DNA from: Gallionella sp.
GTDB taxonomy: Bacteria; Pseudomonadota; Gammaproteobacteria; Burkholderiales; Gallionellaceae
Assembly (NCBI GenBank): GCA_023259035.1
Contig: JAHFRA010000023.1
Coordinates: 1-41,180 of the forward strand
Reading direction: 5' to 3'
DNA: 41,180 nucleotides
Position numbers and translations under genes: made by a program
The notes under the pieces: model-generated
Seen by the model: the letters and a program-made list of their open reading frames with translations, nothing else
Database searches by the model: none
Told to the model about the DNA's origin: nothing
Part shown: positions 7,353 through 19,300 of the stretch, piece by piece
How the letters are laid out: each line of letters opens with the position of its first letter
Numbering within the stretch: position 1 is the stretch's first letter

Positions 7353-10300
7353 ATGAGCAAAAAAACCTCCAAAAAACAATTACTGTTCCGTCTCAATCCC
7401 GCCTGTGCTGCGCTGCTGCTGGCCTTCGCCGCACAAACTGCGCAAGCCAACCCGATCGGCGCGGCGGTCGTCAACGGGCAGGCCAGTTTCGCCACAACCG
7501 GCAATACTCTCACCGTCACCAACACTCCCGGCGCCATCATCAACTGGCAGGGTTTCTCGATAGGCGCGAACGAGATCACCCGCTTTGCCCAGCAAAGCGC
7601 ATCCTCCGCCGTATTGAATCGTGTCATCAGCAACAACCCCAGCAGCATCCTCGGCTCATTGCAATCCAACGGACGGGTGTTTCTCGTCAACCCCAACGGC
7701 ATTGTGTTCGGGCAAGGCGCCACCGTTAACGTGGCGGGCATGGTGGCTTCCACGCTCAACCTGAGCAATGCCGACTTCATCGCCGGACGCTACAATTTCA
7801 CCGATGTGTCCGGTGCACAGAACATCAGCAACGCCGGTAACATCACTGCCCAAAGCGGCGGGCAGATCTACCTGATCGCCGCCAATGTCGAGAACACCGG
7901 CATCATCAACGCCCCGAATGGCGAAATCCTGCTGGCCGCCGGACACAGTGTCGAACTGGTCAACAGCAATGAGCCAAATCTCCGCGTCAACATCACCGCT
8001 CCGGCGGGCGACGCCACCAATGTTGGCAAACTGGTTGCCGAAGCGGGCAGCCTCGGCCTGTTCGGCACCATGGTACGCAGCAGCGGCACGGTCAGCGCCA
8101 ATAGCGCGATGCTGCAAGGTGGCAAGATCGTGTTCAAGGCGACACAACGCGCAGAAATTTCCGGCGCCGTCACAGCTAACGGTGCGACCGGCGGCACTAT
8201 TCAGGCACTCGGCAACCAGGTTGGCATCATGGACGGCGCAACCGTCACTGCCAGCGGCGCACAAGGCGGTGGCACAGTGCTTGTCGGCGGCGATTATCAG
8301 GGCAAAAACCCTGATGTGCCGAATGCGCAAGTAACTTATGTTGCCCCTACTGCCATCATCAGCGCAGATGCGGCACAGAATGGTAACGGCGGCAAGGTCA
8401 TCGTATGGGCGGATGATACGACCCGCGCCTACGGCAACATCTCCGTCAGAGGCGGCGCCAATAGCGGCAATGGCGGCTTCGTCGAAACGTCAGGGCACAA
8501 CTATCTCGACTTTCGGGGGGTGGTAGATACGCGGGCTTCACAAGGGAAGGCCGGCACACTGCTGCTCGACCCAGCGGATATCACAATCGACAATTCTGCG
8601 GACTTTTTGAACGGTGGTACCTTTAGCGCAGGCTGGTTCTATGGCGCGACGGGCAACTCCACCCTCACATGGAACACCATCAACCTCCAATCGGGCAGTC
8701 TGGAGATAAGAACCAACTCCGCCGGTGCAGGCAGCATAAGCGGCAACGGCGATATCTTCGTCAACGCTACCGGGACGGTAACCGGACCGACCACCCTGAC
8801 ATTGCTCGCCAACGGCGCCATCAATATCGCCAACGGTGTTTCTGTCAGCGGCAGCGGCGACTTCAATCTGATTGCAGGCTGGAATAACACCGGCTGGGCT
8901 GTATCCCCATCCCCGGGTGGCAACATTACCTTTGGCGCTGGCTCCAGCCTTTCTACCAGCGGCAATATCTGGTTCAATGCCGGCAATGCTGTTATTCAGG
9001 ATCCGACGGCCACGATTACCGCCAACACGCTGACCTTGGGCAATACGAATGGTTTCAGCATCCCGAACGGCATCAGCTTGTCGGGAACCAATATGGTGAA
9101 CACGCTGGCGGCGATCATAACCAATGGTACCGGCGGCCTGGCCTTCTTGAATGGCAAGCCATTGACCATTGGCACGGGGGCCTTCTCCATCAATGGAGTC
9201 GATGCTAGTGTCAACCCCAATCCCATTAACATCGCCACCACTGCTGGAGGCATCACGATCAGCCAGAATATTTCTTCCGGCGGCACCGTCACACTTAATT
9301 CTGGGGCGGGAGCCATTACCAGTAGCGGTACGGGTCAAATTGTTGCCAACACGATTGCCCTGCAAACCACCGGTGGGTCCGGCAATATCGGCACCTCAAC
9401 GGCAGCCCCGCTAAAAACCAGCTCCATCGGCGGCGCGGGCAACGCCAATATCTCCATCGGCGGCTTGGATTTTGTTTCTGGCCCTGGCGCTGTTTACCTG
9501 AAACATATCGGTGATGCTACGCTTCAGTCGGTTACTACGACGGGTATGGGTATACCGGTTGATATTTCAGCCTCCAACAACCTGACCGCAACCAGCATCA
9601 GTACCGGGGCTGCGGATTTAAATCTTGCTGCTGGCAACCTTCTGTCTATCCCTGCACTGGCCAATTTGTCAGGTGCGAACATCAGTCTGGGTGGCGACCT
9701 GATAAATATTATTGCTGTCGGCAACCCTGCCTCGATTAACGCCGGTACTGGCGTGACCTGGCTGCATCCATCAACTTCGGGCAGATCCATCGATCTGGGT
9801 GCAAAGGCCGGGCTTCCCAACACTCTCGAACTTTCCACCAGCGAACTAGATGTACTAACAGGGACGGGCACGTTGCGCATCGGTGCCATTACCGCGGGCA
9901 ATATCAGTTTTTCCGCGCCAGTTGCGCCAGCAAACTTTACTGGCACATTATCCTTGGAGTCTGGCGGCACAGTGACCCAAGCCACGGTGGCAGACATAAT
10001 TACTGCAAACAAGCTGGCGATCAAAGCGAAGGGCAATGTTGCTCTGGACATCGCGCCCAACGTTGTTGGAGCATTGGCCGGCAGCATCACTGGTACGGGA
10101 ACCGAATATTTCCACTTCAACAACAGCGGCAACCTCAGCATCGATACGGTCGATGGCGTGGCGGGTATCAGCATAGCCAATTTTCCAAACTACACTCCGG
10201 GATCCGCCAGTGGTGTTATTGCACTGCAATCTGCAGGGAATATCACCCAGACCGCGACCGGCGGCTTGGGTGGTGCGGCCGTTTGGGCTAGTTCGTCTGT

Positions 10301-12290
10301 TGGTTTGGTCGATCTGACGACCGCAGGCAACCCTACCGGGATTTTGTCTGGTTCCGCGTATATGGATTTTTCCTACAAGAGCAGCAATACCATTGCGCTG
10401 ATGAATGTTGCCGGGCATAGCGGCATCTCCTCCTTGATGGCAGGAAACATCGCTGTTGCTGGGCCTGGGTTCACCAACAGCTTGGTCACACCTTTCTCGA
10501 CCTTGGGCCGCTGGCTGGTTTATGCTGCCAGCCCTGCCAGCGTAACCAAGGGTGGATTGACTTCAACGTTCCGCCAATACAACACGGCTTACGGTGGCAA
10601 CGTCCCGCCGAATGGCAACGGCTTCATTTACGCATCTGCGCCGGGTACGCTTTTCGTCCATACCACGTTGTCATCCGGTGCCGCCAGCAACGTATATGGC
10701 ACCGCCCCCACAGCCATGTTCGGCTACGCCATTGCCAAAACCGCTACCGCTGATAACGAAGATATGGCGCTCATCGCTGGCACCCCGGCCTTCACGCCAA
10801 CGCTTTCCAGCACCACCCCTGCGGGCAGCTACACCGTGTACTACGCCGGCGGACTCTCCAGCGTTGCCGGTTATGCCTTCGCCGCCGGTGCCGGCGTCGC
10901 CTACACGGTCAATCCCAAACTACTCACTCTCATCACCGCCTCGCTCACCGGCTCGGCAAGCAAGACCTACGACGGCACCACCAACGCCACACTGGCTCCT
11001 GGCAATTTCCTGCTCAGTGGCTTCGTCAACACTGATTCGGCTGCGGTCACCAAGACTAGCGGCGCCTACGCCAGCCAGAACGTTGGCAGCAACATACTGG
11101 TCAGTACTACGCTCACCCCATCCGACTTCAGTCCGGTCGGCTCCACTATTCTGTCCAACTACATCCTGCCCACCAGTGCTTCCGGCCTTATTGGCAGCAT
11201 CACTGTTCGGCCACTCTCAACCTGGAGTGGGCTGGGCGGCAACAGCTTGTGGAGCAACCCGGCCAACTGGGATGTGCTGCCCGATGGCAATAACGTGCTG
11301 GCCGTTGCCATTCCCACCGGAGGCAGCGTAACTTTCGATGGGGCGGTGGCCATGCAAGCGCTCTCAAGCGCGGGCAACATGGTGCTGAACGGCAATAATC
11401 TCAGCATCGGCAGCTTCATCCAGACCGGCGGCAGCCTCACCGGCACCGGCAGCCTGAATGTGGGCAACAGTTTCAGCCAGACTGGCGGCACGATCGCCCT
11501 TACCGGCACTGCCAACGCGAACATCACCCAGGCCACCGGCAATCTCAATATCGCCAATCTCAGCGCCCCTGCGGCCAATTTTTCCGCCAGCACGGGAGCT
11601 ATCACCCAGACAGGTCCCATCGTCGCAGCCTCACTTACGACACACTCCGCGACGGGAACTACGCTCAACGCCGGCAACCAGATTGGCAGCTTCAGTGCAA
11701 GCAATAGCAGCAGCGGCAATATAGTGCTGGCCAACACGGCCAGCCCGCTGACTATCGTCGGTATCAACAATAGCGGTGGCAACATTCTGGTGGATAACAC
11801 CGGCGCAACCATTACCGACTACAACAAGGTAAGCGCCAGCGGAGCGGTAGATATCAAAGCCCACAGCCCCATTACCATCGGCAGCGGCGGCATTGCTGCG
11901 GGCGGCAACATCACACTGACAGCAGGCGTGGCAGGCTCTCCTGCAGCTGCGGATATCATCACCTTAAACGGCGCAATTTCTGGCGGCAGTATTGTTTTAG
12001 CCGCCCATAGCGTGACCGGCGCCGTTCCCGCTCCTGCGGGTGCAACACTGCAGATATATATTGAACCGGTGGCAGCAATACCTGCCGTAATCGATACGTT
12101 GGTGAACAACATTGTCGTAATGCCCCCAAGTGTGCCATTCAGTCCACCCACTCCGCCAGCGCTCGCGCAAACCCCGGCTGCAAATACAAGCACTACTGAT
12201 GAGAAGAAAAAGGATGCTCAAGCGGCCGATGTGGTTGTACTGGCCGCGGAGCCTGCACCTGCTGCTGCACCGATGCCGGTTTGCAAATAG
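7353..12290 (+). CDS. TpsA-type filamentous haemagglutinin-like exoprotein
   Basis: Large secreted adhesin-type protein of about 1,645 residues. An N-terminal signal peptide ends near QTAQA, followed by the haemagglutination-activity/TPS secretion domain with the hallmark NPNGIVFG and NNPSSILG. The long body is rich in Gly, Asn, Thr and Ser with repeating short strands (ISNAGNITAQSGG, GNISVRGGANSGNGGF), as expected of a right-handed beta-helix. Near residues 1195-1225 the segment ASKTYDGTTNATL is a YDG-type module. The tail is Pro/Ala rich and ends with a cysteine-lysine pair. The start at ATG 7353 has AGGGAG 8 bases upstream; the GTG at 7344 is rejected. The protein should be exported by Sec and pass the outer membrane through the TpsB protein encoded next. 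Confidence 0.92.
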   Translation: MSKKTSKKQLLFRLNPACAALLLAFAAQTAQANPIGAAVVNGQASFATTGNTLTVTNTPGAIINWQGFSIGANEITRFAQQSASSAVLNRVISNNPSSILGSLQSNGRVFLVNPNGIVFGQGATVNVAGMVASTLNLSNADFIAGRYNFTDVSGAQNISNAGNITAQSGGQIYLIAANVENTGIINAPNGEILLAAGHSVELVNSNEPNLRVNITAPAGDATNVGKLVAEAGSLGLFGTMVRSSGTVSANSAMLQGGKIVFKATQRAEISGAVTANGATGGTIQALGNQVGIMDGATVTASGAQGGGTVLVGGDYQGKNPDVPNAQVTYVAPTAIISADAAQNGNGGKVIVWADDTTRAYGNISVRGGANSGNGGFVETSGHNYLDFRGVVDTRASQGKAGTLLLDPADITIDNSADFLNGGTFSAGWFYGATGNSTLTWNTINLQSGSLEIRTNSAGAGSISGNGDIFVNATGTVTGPTTLTLLANGAINIANGVSVSGSGDFNLIAGWNNTGWAVSPSPGGNITFGAGSSLSTSGNIWFNAGNAVIQDPTATITANTLTLGNTNGFSIPNGISLSGTNMVNTLAAIITNGTGGLAFLNGKPLTIGTGAFSINGVDASVNPNPINIATTAGGITISQNISSGGTVTLNSGAGAITSSGTGQIVANTIALQTTGGSGNIGTSTAAPLKTSSIGGAGNANISIGGLDFVSGPGAVYLKHIGDATLQSVTTTGMGIPVDISASNNLTATSISTGAADLNLAAGNLLSIPALANLSGANISLGGDLINIIAVGNPASINAGTGVTWLHPSTSGRSIDLGAKAGLPNTLELSTSELDVLTGTGTLRIGAITAGNISFSAPVAPANFTGTLSLESGGTVTQATVADIITANKLAIKAKGNVALDIAPNVVGALAGSITGTGTEYFHFNNSGNLSIDTVDGVAGISIANFPNYTPGSASGVIALQSAGNITQTATGGLGGAAVWASSSVGLVDLTTAGNPTGILSGSAYMDFSYKSSNTIALMNVAGHSGISSLMAGNIAVAGPGFTNSLVTPFSTLGRWLVYAASPASVTKGGLTSTFRQYNTAYGGNVPPNGNGFIYASAPGTLFVHTTLSSGAASNVYGTAPTAMFGYAIAKTATADNEDMALIAGTPAFTPTLSSTTPAGSYTVYYAGGLSSVAGYAFAAGAGVAYTVNPKLLTLITASLTGSASKTYDGTTNATLAPGNFLLSGFVNTDSAAVTKTSGAYASQNVGSNILVSTTLTPSDFSPVGSTILSNYILPTSASGLIGSITVRPLSTWSGLGGNSLWSNPANWDVLPDGNNVLAVAIPTGGSVTFDGAVAMQALSSAGNMVLNGNNLSIGSFIQTGGSLTGTGSLNVGNSFSQTGGTIALTGTANANITQATGNLNIANLSAPAANFSASTGAITQTGPIVAASLTTHSATGTTLNAGNQIGSFSASNSSSGNIVLANTASPLTIVGINNSGGNILVDNTGATITDYNKVSASGAVDIKAHSPITIGSGGIAAGGNITLTAGVAGSPAAADIITLNGAISGGSIVLAAHSVTGAVPAPAGATLQIYIEPVAAIPAVIDTLVNNIVVMPPSVPFSPPTPPALAQTPAANTSTTDEKKKDAQAADVVVLAAEPAPAAAPMPVCK

Positions 12291-12344
12291 AGTAAAATGG
12301 ACAGGCCTGAAGTGCATTACAACCTTATCAGACAGGATAAACAG

Positions 12345-13976
12345 ATGGACGTAAAACGTGGATCTTCTCACTCTTCAAAATTGGCTGCTTTGCTGCTCTG
12401 CGCTATTTTTATTCATTTGCCGTTATTTGCGGCAGATGCGCCTGCTGCAGTGGATCAAGCGGAGGCAGGTGTGTTGCGCTTCGAAATTTCAGGCTACACG
12501 GTGGAAGGCGCAACGTTGCTGACACAGGCTGAAATCAATGCCGCAGTCGCACCGTTTATCGGCAAAAACAGGGATTTTTCCGATGTGCAACGAGCACTGG
12601 AGGCCGTTGAAGAGGCTTATTCAGCGCGCGGATATTCTGCTGTGCGGGTGCTGTTGCCAGAACAGGAACTGGAAAAAGGAGCGGTACATTTTCGCGTGGT
12701 AGAAAGCCGTTTTGGCAAGGTAACGGTGAAAGATAACCGTTTTGTCAGTGAAACAAACGCACTGAACGCAGTGCCTTCGGTACGTGGCGGCGGCGTGCCT
12801 AAAACGAAGCAGATCGCGCGTGAATTGAAGTTCGCCAATGAAAATCCGGCACGCCAGTTGAATGTGGTGTTGAAGGCTGGTGAGAAAGGTGACGAGGTAG
12901 ATGCAAATGTGATCGTTACCGATAACAAGCCGTCCGCATGGGGACTGACAATGGACAACACCGGCTCGCCGGAAACGGGGCGTACGCGCCTTGGTGTTTC
13001 TTATCGCCACGCCAATTTATTTGACGCTGATCATGTGGCCAGCCTGCAATATCAAACATCGCCGTCACACGTGAATCGTGTAACAGTACTGGGGGGCAGC
13101 TACAAGATTCCGATTTACCAATTGGGCGATAGCCTGGAATTCATCGGTGGATATTCAAATGTGAATTCCGTGGTTGACAGTATTAGCGGGATCGACAACT
13201 TCAAAGGTGGCGGGCTGATATTGAGCGCGCATTACAACCATTCTCTCAATAAGGTGGGCATGTTCGATCCACGTTTATCTTTTGGGCTGGATTGGCGTGA
13301 TTTCCGCCGTATCGAACAGACGACGACCGTTCCTGTGACAGTGTTGTATAACGAAATTGTAGCTGTGCCGCTGAGTGTCGCTTATTCTGCGCAAGGCAAG
13401 TTCGAGCAGAGCGATATTGGTTTTAATGCATCACTCACCGCCAACCTGCCGGGCAACCGCAAGGGGACGACTGCGGATTTTGCCGCATATGATCCGTCCG
13501 GAGTAGGTTTTGCCCAGCCCGATGCCAATTATCGTGTGGCACGCTACGGGGCAAGCTATTCGCGGCTAATTGGGGACGACTGGCAGCTTCGCGCTGCCTT
13601 AAACGGGCAGTGGAGCCGCAACGTGTTGATTCAGGGTGAGCAGTTTCGCTTGGGCGGAGCCGATGCAGTACGTGGTTTCTCGGCGGGTAGCGTGGGTGGC
13701 GAGACAGGTGTGCGCTGGAATCTGGAGGGTTATACACCGGATTTCGGCAAGGACGATGTCAGGATTCGCGCATTGGCGTTCTTCGATACTGGCGAGGCAC
13801 GCTCTGCTAATGGCGCGAAGTATTCGATTGCTGGAGCGGGACTAGGCCTGCGTGCCAGTTTCACCGAGCAGTTTTCGCTGCGTCTCGATGCCGCTCGAAT
13901 TATCAATGCCGATACCGACCCATTGCAGCGCGTGGGTGATTGGCGTGCACACTTGGGGTTGTCCGCGTCTTTTTGA
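12345..13976 (+). CDS. TpsB/ShlB-FhaC-type outer membrane transporter
   Basis: Two-partner-secretion transporter of about 543 residues. A signal peptide ends near LPLFAADA. A POTRA domain covers about residues 45-125 (FEISGYTVEGATLL, then SARGYSAVRVLLPEQEL). The 16-strand barrel follows and carries the family motif RLGGADAVRGF on the pore-reaching loop, ending in LSASF with a terminal phenylalanine. CAGGA at 12333-12337 fits ATG 12345; the earlier ATG at 12297 overlaps the end of tpsA and has no ribosome site. The gene lies 54 bases after tpsA, so they probably form one operon. It should export the TpsA protein across the outer membrane. Confidence 0.92.
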   Translation: MDVKRGSSHSSKLAALLLCAIFIHLPLFAADAPAAVDQAEAGVLRFEISGYTVEGATLLTQAEINAAVAPFIGKNRDFSDVQRALEAVEEAYSARGYSAVRVLLPEQELEKGAVHFRVVESRFGKVTVKDNRFVSETNALNAVPSVRGGGVPKTKQIARELKFANENPARQLNVVLKAGEKGDEVDANVIVTDNKPSAWGLTMDNTGSPETGRTRLGVSYRHANLFDADHVASLQYQTSPSHVNRVTVLGGSYKIPIYQLGDSLEFIGGYSNVNSVVDSISGIDNFKGGGLILSAHYNHSLNKVGMFDPRLSFGLDWRDFRRIEQTTTVPVTVLYNEIVAVPLSVAYSAQGKFEQSDIGFNASLTANLPGNRKGTTADFAAYDPSGVGFAQPDANYRVARYGASYSRLIGDDWQLRAALNGQWSRNVLIQGEQFRLGGADAVRGFSAGSVGGETGVRWNLEGYTPDFGKDDVRIRALAFFDTGEARSANGAKYSIAGAGLGLRASFTEQFSLRLDAARIINADTDPLQRVGDWRAHLGLSASF

Positions 13977-14045
13977 TCCAACTCTTACCGGCAGTTGCGA
14001 AGTGCGCTTCCTTTGTTACACCTGTTGTGCGGGTTGCTGATATAT

Positions 14046-14131
14046 CTACTGGCCATATGACCAAGCCAGCAAACAACGCTGGCAAAGTCATCGGTTATCA
14101 GAACGAACGGCTACGATAAAAGAGGTGTGAA
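14046..14131 (+). promoter_or_regulatory. Structured leader motif upstream of the tandem-FecR gene
   Basis: CTACTGGCCAT at 14046-14056 is followed by a two-part hairpin: outer arms 14057-14061/14087-14091, inner arms GCCAGC 14065-14070/GCTGGC 14078-14083, with near-symmetric A-rich linkers. After it come GGTTAT, GAACG and CGATAAAAGA, ending at the ribosome site of the FecR gene. The same order of elements occurs at 29139-29221 before ispE, with compensatory stem changes. It could be a cis-regulatory RNA or a structured repeat; I match it to no known riboswitch. Confidence 0.5.
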
Positions 14132-15556
14132 ATGAAAAAATTTAGTCTCCTGATCGCATTAACGCTGCTAATAATAGCGACTGCATCGCAAGCGGCCGAG
14201 GTGGCGGCCGGCAAGGTCGGCTACATGAGCGGCACACTGGTGGCCCAACGTGCGGACGGTACCATCAAGGTGATGGGACCAAAATCAGAAGTGCTGGCCG
14301 GCGATATGCTCATCACCGCAAAAGACAGTTATGCGCAGGTGCAGATGAATGACGGCGCGCAGATGACATTGAGGCCAAATTCCAACCTGAAAATTGAGGA
14401 TTACCAATTCAACAAGGAAGAACCGAAGTCTGACAACGCAGTGTTCCGTTTACTCAAGGGCGGATTCCGTACCTTGACGGGCTTGATTGGCAAACGCGGC
14501 AATGCCGACGCGTATCAGGTGCGCACGGCATCCGCGACCATCGGGATACGCGGCACGGATTTTACCTCGCGCCTGTGCGCAACCAAGGATTGCCGGGATG
14601 ATGAATCGACAACTGACAAACAAGTGGTCAAGCCCCAGGAAACACAACTTCTGGTGATCGGTCGTGTAATGTTGATAGAGGGTGAGTTGTCGGCGAAAGA
14701 TGGAGTTGGCAAGTCACGTAAGCTCCTGCTGGGTGCGCCGGTGTACGAAGGCGATATGCTGATCACGGGAAGCAAGACTCGCGCGGTGGTTGCGTTCCGG
14801 GATGAGAGCAGAATAACTCTGCAGGAGAATACCCAATTCCATGTTGAACAGCTGAAATATGATAATGCAAAGTCGGTGGAAAGTGCCGTACTGAAGCTGA
14901 TCAAAGGCGGGGTGCGAGTATTTACCGGCTTGATCGGCCGAGTTAATCACGATAGCTACCAGTTCAAGGTGGCCAATGCCACTATCGGCATACGTGGCAC
15001 CGGCTTCGACGCATGGTGCCATGGGCCTTGTGCGAGTGGTGCGACAAATCCAGGCGCAACTCAAAACAGGCCTTTGGATGGTGCAGGCGTATTCGTATGG
15101 GCGGGTGAGGTAGCTCTGGTTTCCGATTGTGATAAAAAAGATGCAGGCAGTGCTTGTCCCGAGCAGTTGGTGAGTCTCAATCAGGCTGCCATTATCGCAC
15201 GCGAAACCGGCAAGCCCGTGCCGCTCATCGTTATTCCCCCAGCTATTACGGATAACAGCATACCGCGCCCGGATAGTATCCCTGTGGATATGGAAAAACT
15301 GTTCGGCACCGAATCAAACGCTGGCGAACCGGGATTGTATGTGACCGTGCATGATGGTCACGTGGTTTTGGCTCAAGCCGACAAATCGCTGGATTTGGGG
15401 CGCGGGGAAACCGGTTTTTCAAGCACGACTGCGCTAATCAGACTCCCTGCTCCACCGGCGTTTATGGTCAGAGACATCCAGCAAATTAACCAGCAGGGCG
15501 AAAATACCGGTAGCCCGAATCCGAGCTTGAATCCAAGCGGCTGCGTGGTGCAGTAA
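14132..15556 (+). CDS. Exported protein with two tandem FecR domains
   Basis: Protein of 474 residues with a clean signal peptide (FSLLIALTLLIIATASQA) and no later membrane segment, hence periplasmic or surface-associated. Two copies of a FecR-type domain follow: about residues 25-145, with VFRLLKGGFRTLTGLIG and ATIGIRGTDF, and about 170-300, with VLKLIKGGVRVFTGLIG and ATIGIRGTGF. The tail of about 170 residues holds several cysteines and ends in CVVQ. There is no ECF sigma factor or TonB receptor nearby, so this is not a classical FecR signalling relay. GAGG lies shortly before the ATG at 14132. It follows tpsB by 155 bases and may be a cell-envelope anchor, sensor or binding partner of the adhesin; that role is inferred from position alone. 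Confidence 0.88.
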   Translation: MKKFSLLIALTLLIIATASQAAEVAAGKVGYMSGTLVAQRADGTIKVMGPKSEVLAGDMLITAKDSYAQVQMNDGAQMTLRPNSNLKIEDYQFNKEEPKSDNAVFRLLKGGFRTLTGLIGKRGNADAYQVRTASATIGIRGTDFTSRLCATKDCRDDESTTDKQVVKPQETQLLVIGRVMLIEGELSAKDGVGKSRKLLLGAPVYEGDMLITGSKTRAVVAFRDESRITLQENTQFHVEQLKYDNAKSVESAVLKLIKGGVRVFTGLIGRVNHDSYQFKVANATIGIRGTGFDAWCHGPCASGATNPGATQNRPLDGAGVFVWAGEVALVSDCDKKDAGSACPEQLVSLNQAAIIARETGKPVPLIVIPPAITDNSIPRPDSIPVDMEKLFGTESNAGEPGLYVTVHDGHVVLAQADKSLDLGRGETGFSSTTALIRLPAPPAFMVRDIQQINQQGENTGSPNPSLNPSGCVVQ

Positions 15557-15633
15557 CCAGAGATTGGTTAGGGATCAATCAGTGTGGCGTGCGCACAACG
15601 CGCTTGCATGCCGTATAAATTTCCGCAGGTTGG

Positions 15634-16479
15634 TTATTGAAGCGCGAATCGCATTGACAGGTCTATCGCTGCGACATCTTTGGTTAGCGCGCCGATGGAA
15701 ATTCGATCCACGCCGGTCTCCGCGACGAGGTGCACATTGTCCAGCGTGATGCCACCGGATGCTTCCAGTTCGGCGCGTTTGGCGGCGTGTGTAACGGCGG
15801 TATGCATGTCCACCAGAGAGAAATTGTCGAGCAGAATCAGCCGCGCACCGGCATTGAGCGCCTCATCGAGTTGCACCATGTTCTCCACTTCAATCTGGAT
15901 GGGTATCCCTGGCGGGGTGATGCGGAACGCCTGCTCCAGCACCGCACGAATGCTGCCCGCGGCAGCGATGTGATTTTCCTTGATCAGCACACCATCAAAC
16001 AGGCCAAAACGCTGGTTGCGTCCGCCGCCAATGCGAACCGCATATTTTTGCGCGATGCGCAGCCCTGGCAGGGTCTTGCGCGTGTCCATGATTTTTGCAT
16101 GGGTGTCTGCTACCGCTTCCACATAACGGCGCACCAGCGTGGCAGTACCGGATAGCACTTGCAGAAAATTCAGCGCACTGCGTTCCGCGCTGAGCAAAGC
16201 GCGTGCATTTCCATGCACTGTGCACAATTGCTGATTGGGCTGAATAACTTCACCCTCCTGTACTACCCAGTGGATTTCGCAGTTCGGATCAAGGCTGAAA
16301 AAACATTCTTCAAACCACAGTGTGCCGCACAGCATCGCTTTCTGGCGCGAGATGACCGTGGCGCGTGCTTGCGTGTGTTCCGGGATCAGTTGCGCAGTCA
16401 GGTCGCCATCATGAATGTCTTCGCTCAGTGCGGCAGATACGTTGAGATGAATATGTTGGGCAAGATTCAGGTGCGGCAT
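15634..16479 (-). CDS. nadC: Nicotinate-nucleotide pyrophosphorylase (quinolinate phosphoribosyltransferase)
   Basis: Enzyme of about 281 residues converting quinolinate and PRPP to nicotinate mononucleotide, CO2 and pyrophosphate in de novo NAD synthesis. Recognisable family segments are EDIHDGDLTAQLIP near the N-terminus, DTRKTLPGLRIAQKYAV with the substrate-contacting Arg/Lys residues, GGGRNQRFGL, DGVLIKENHI, and the C-terminal LEASGGITLDNV and DRISIGALT. The start at 16479 (MPHLNLAQ) has AAGAGGAA just upstream on the minus strand; the open frame to 16533 adds unlike residues. It is transcribed divergently from clpB, sharing an intergenic region of about 165 bases. Confidence 0.95.
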   Translation of the reverse strand: MPHLNLAQHIHLNVSAALSEDIHDGDLTAQLIPEHTQARATVISRQKAMLCGTLWFEECFFSLDPNCEIHWVVQEGEVIQPNQQLCTVHGNARALLSAERSALNFLQVLSGTATLVRRYVEAVADTHAKIMDTRKTLPGLRIAQKYAVRIGGGRNQRFGLFDGVLIKENHIAAAGSIRAVLEQAFRITPPGIPIQIEVENMVQLDEALNAGARLILLDNFSLVDMHTAVTHAAKRAELEASGGITLDNVHLVAETGVDRISIGALTKDVAAIDLSMRFALQ

Positions 16480-16573
16480 GATGTATTCCTCTTTGCTTGG
16501 GTAGATTGGGTAAGCCAACGGGCTGCAACTCATCTATCATTATGGCGCGCAGTATAAGGGAAGACGCGGAGGC

Positions 16574-16602
16574 TTGAAATTGTTGCGGCATCCCCCACAT
16601 AC
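16574..16602 (+). promoter_or_regulatory. Sigma-32 (heat-shock) promoter of clpB
   Basis: CTTGAAA at 16574-16580 is a perfect heat-shock -35 box. After 12-13 bases comes CCCCCACAT at 16593-16601, close to the CCCCATnT -10 consensus. It lies about 40 bases upstream of the clpB start, in the right direction. Sigma-32 control of clpB is well established in proteobacteria, so box and gene identity support each other. Confidence 0.85.
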
Positions 16603-16643
16603 CAAACAGCCAAGTTCTTGAAGACCTTATTTGAGGAGGTATT

Positions 16644-19223
<2,580 letters not shown>

Positions 19224-19300
19224 GTTTCAGGGCAAGCACACGACAAAGGCTGCTGATGCAGACTTTGTCGTTTCAAAACATACGGTTAAATACTTTTAAA

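Noticed and set aside
8538..9365. Minus-strand frames of 200-275 codons in the tpsA gene
   Set aside because: Low-complexity complements of the Gly/Asn/Thr-rich adhesin sequence.
7353..12290. Repetitive short strands that could suggest a CRISPR or tandem-repeat array
   Set aside because: Repeats are degenerate at the protein level and in frame, as in a beta-helix adhesin; no constant repeat with unique spacers exists. I found no CRISPR array anywhere in the window.
14046..14131. Leader motif as a cyclic di-GMP (GEMM) riboswitch
   Set aside because: The nearby nucleotide signalling gene made this attractive, but the conserved GEMM segments and tetraloop-receptor layout are not present.
14132..15556. 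FecR protein as the anti-sigma factor of an iron-uptake relay
   Set aside because: There is a signal peptide and no cytoplasmic domain, no ECF sigma gene nearby and no plug-bearing TonB receptor.
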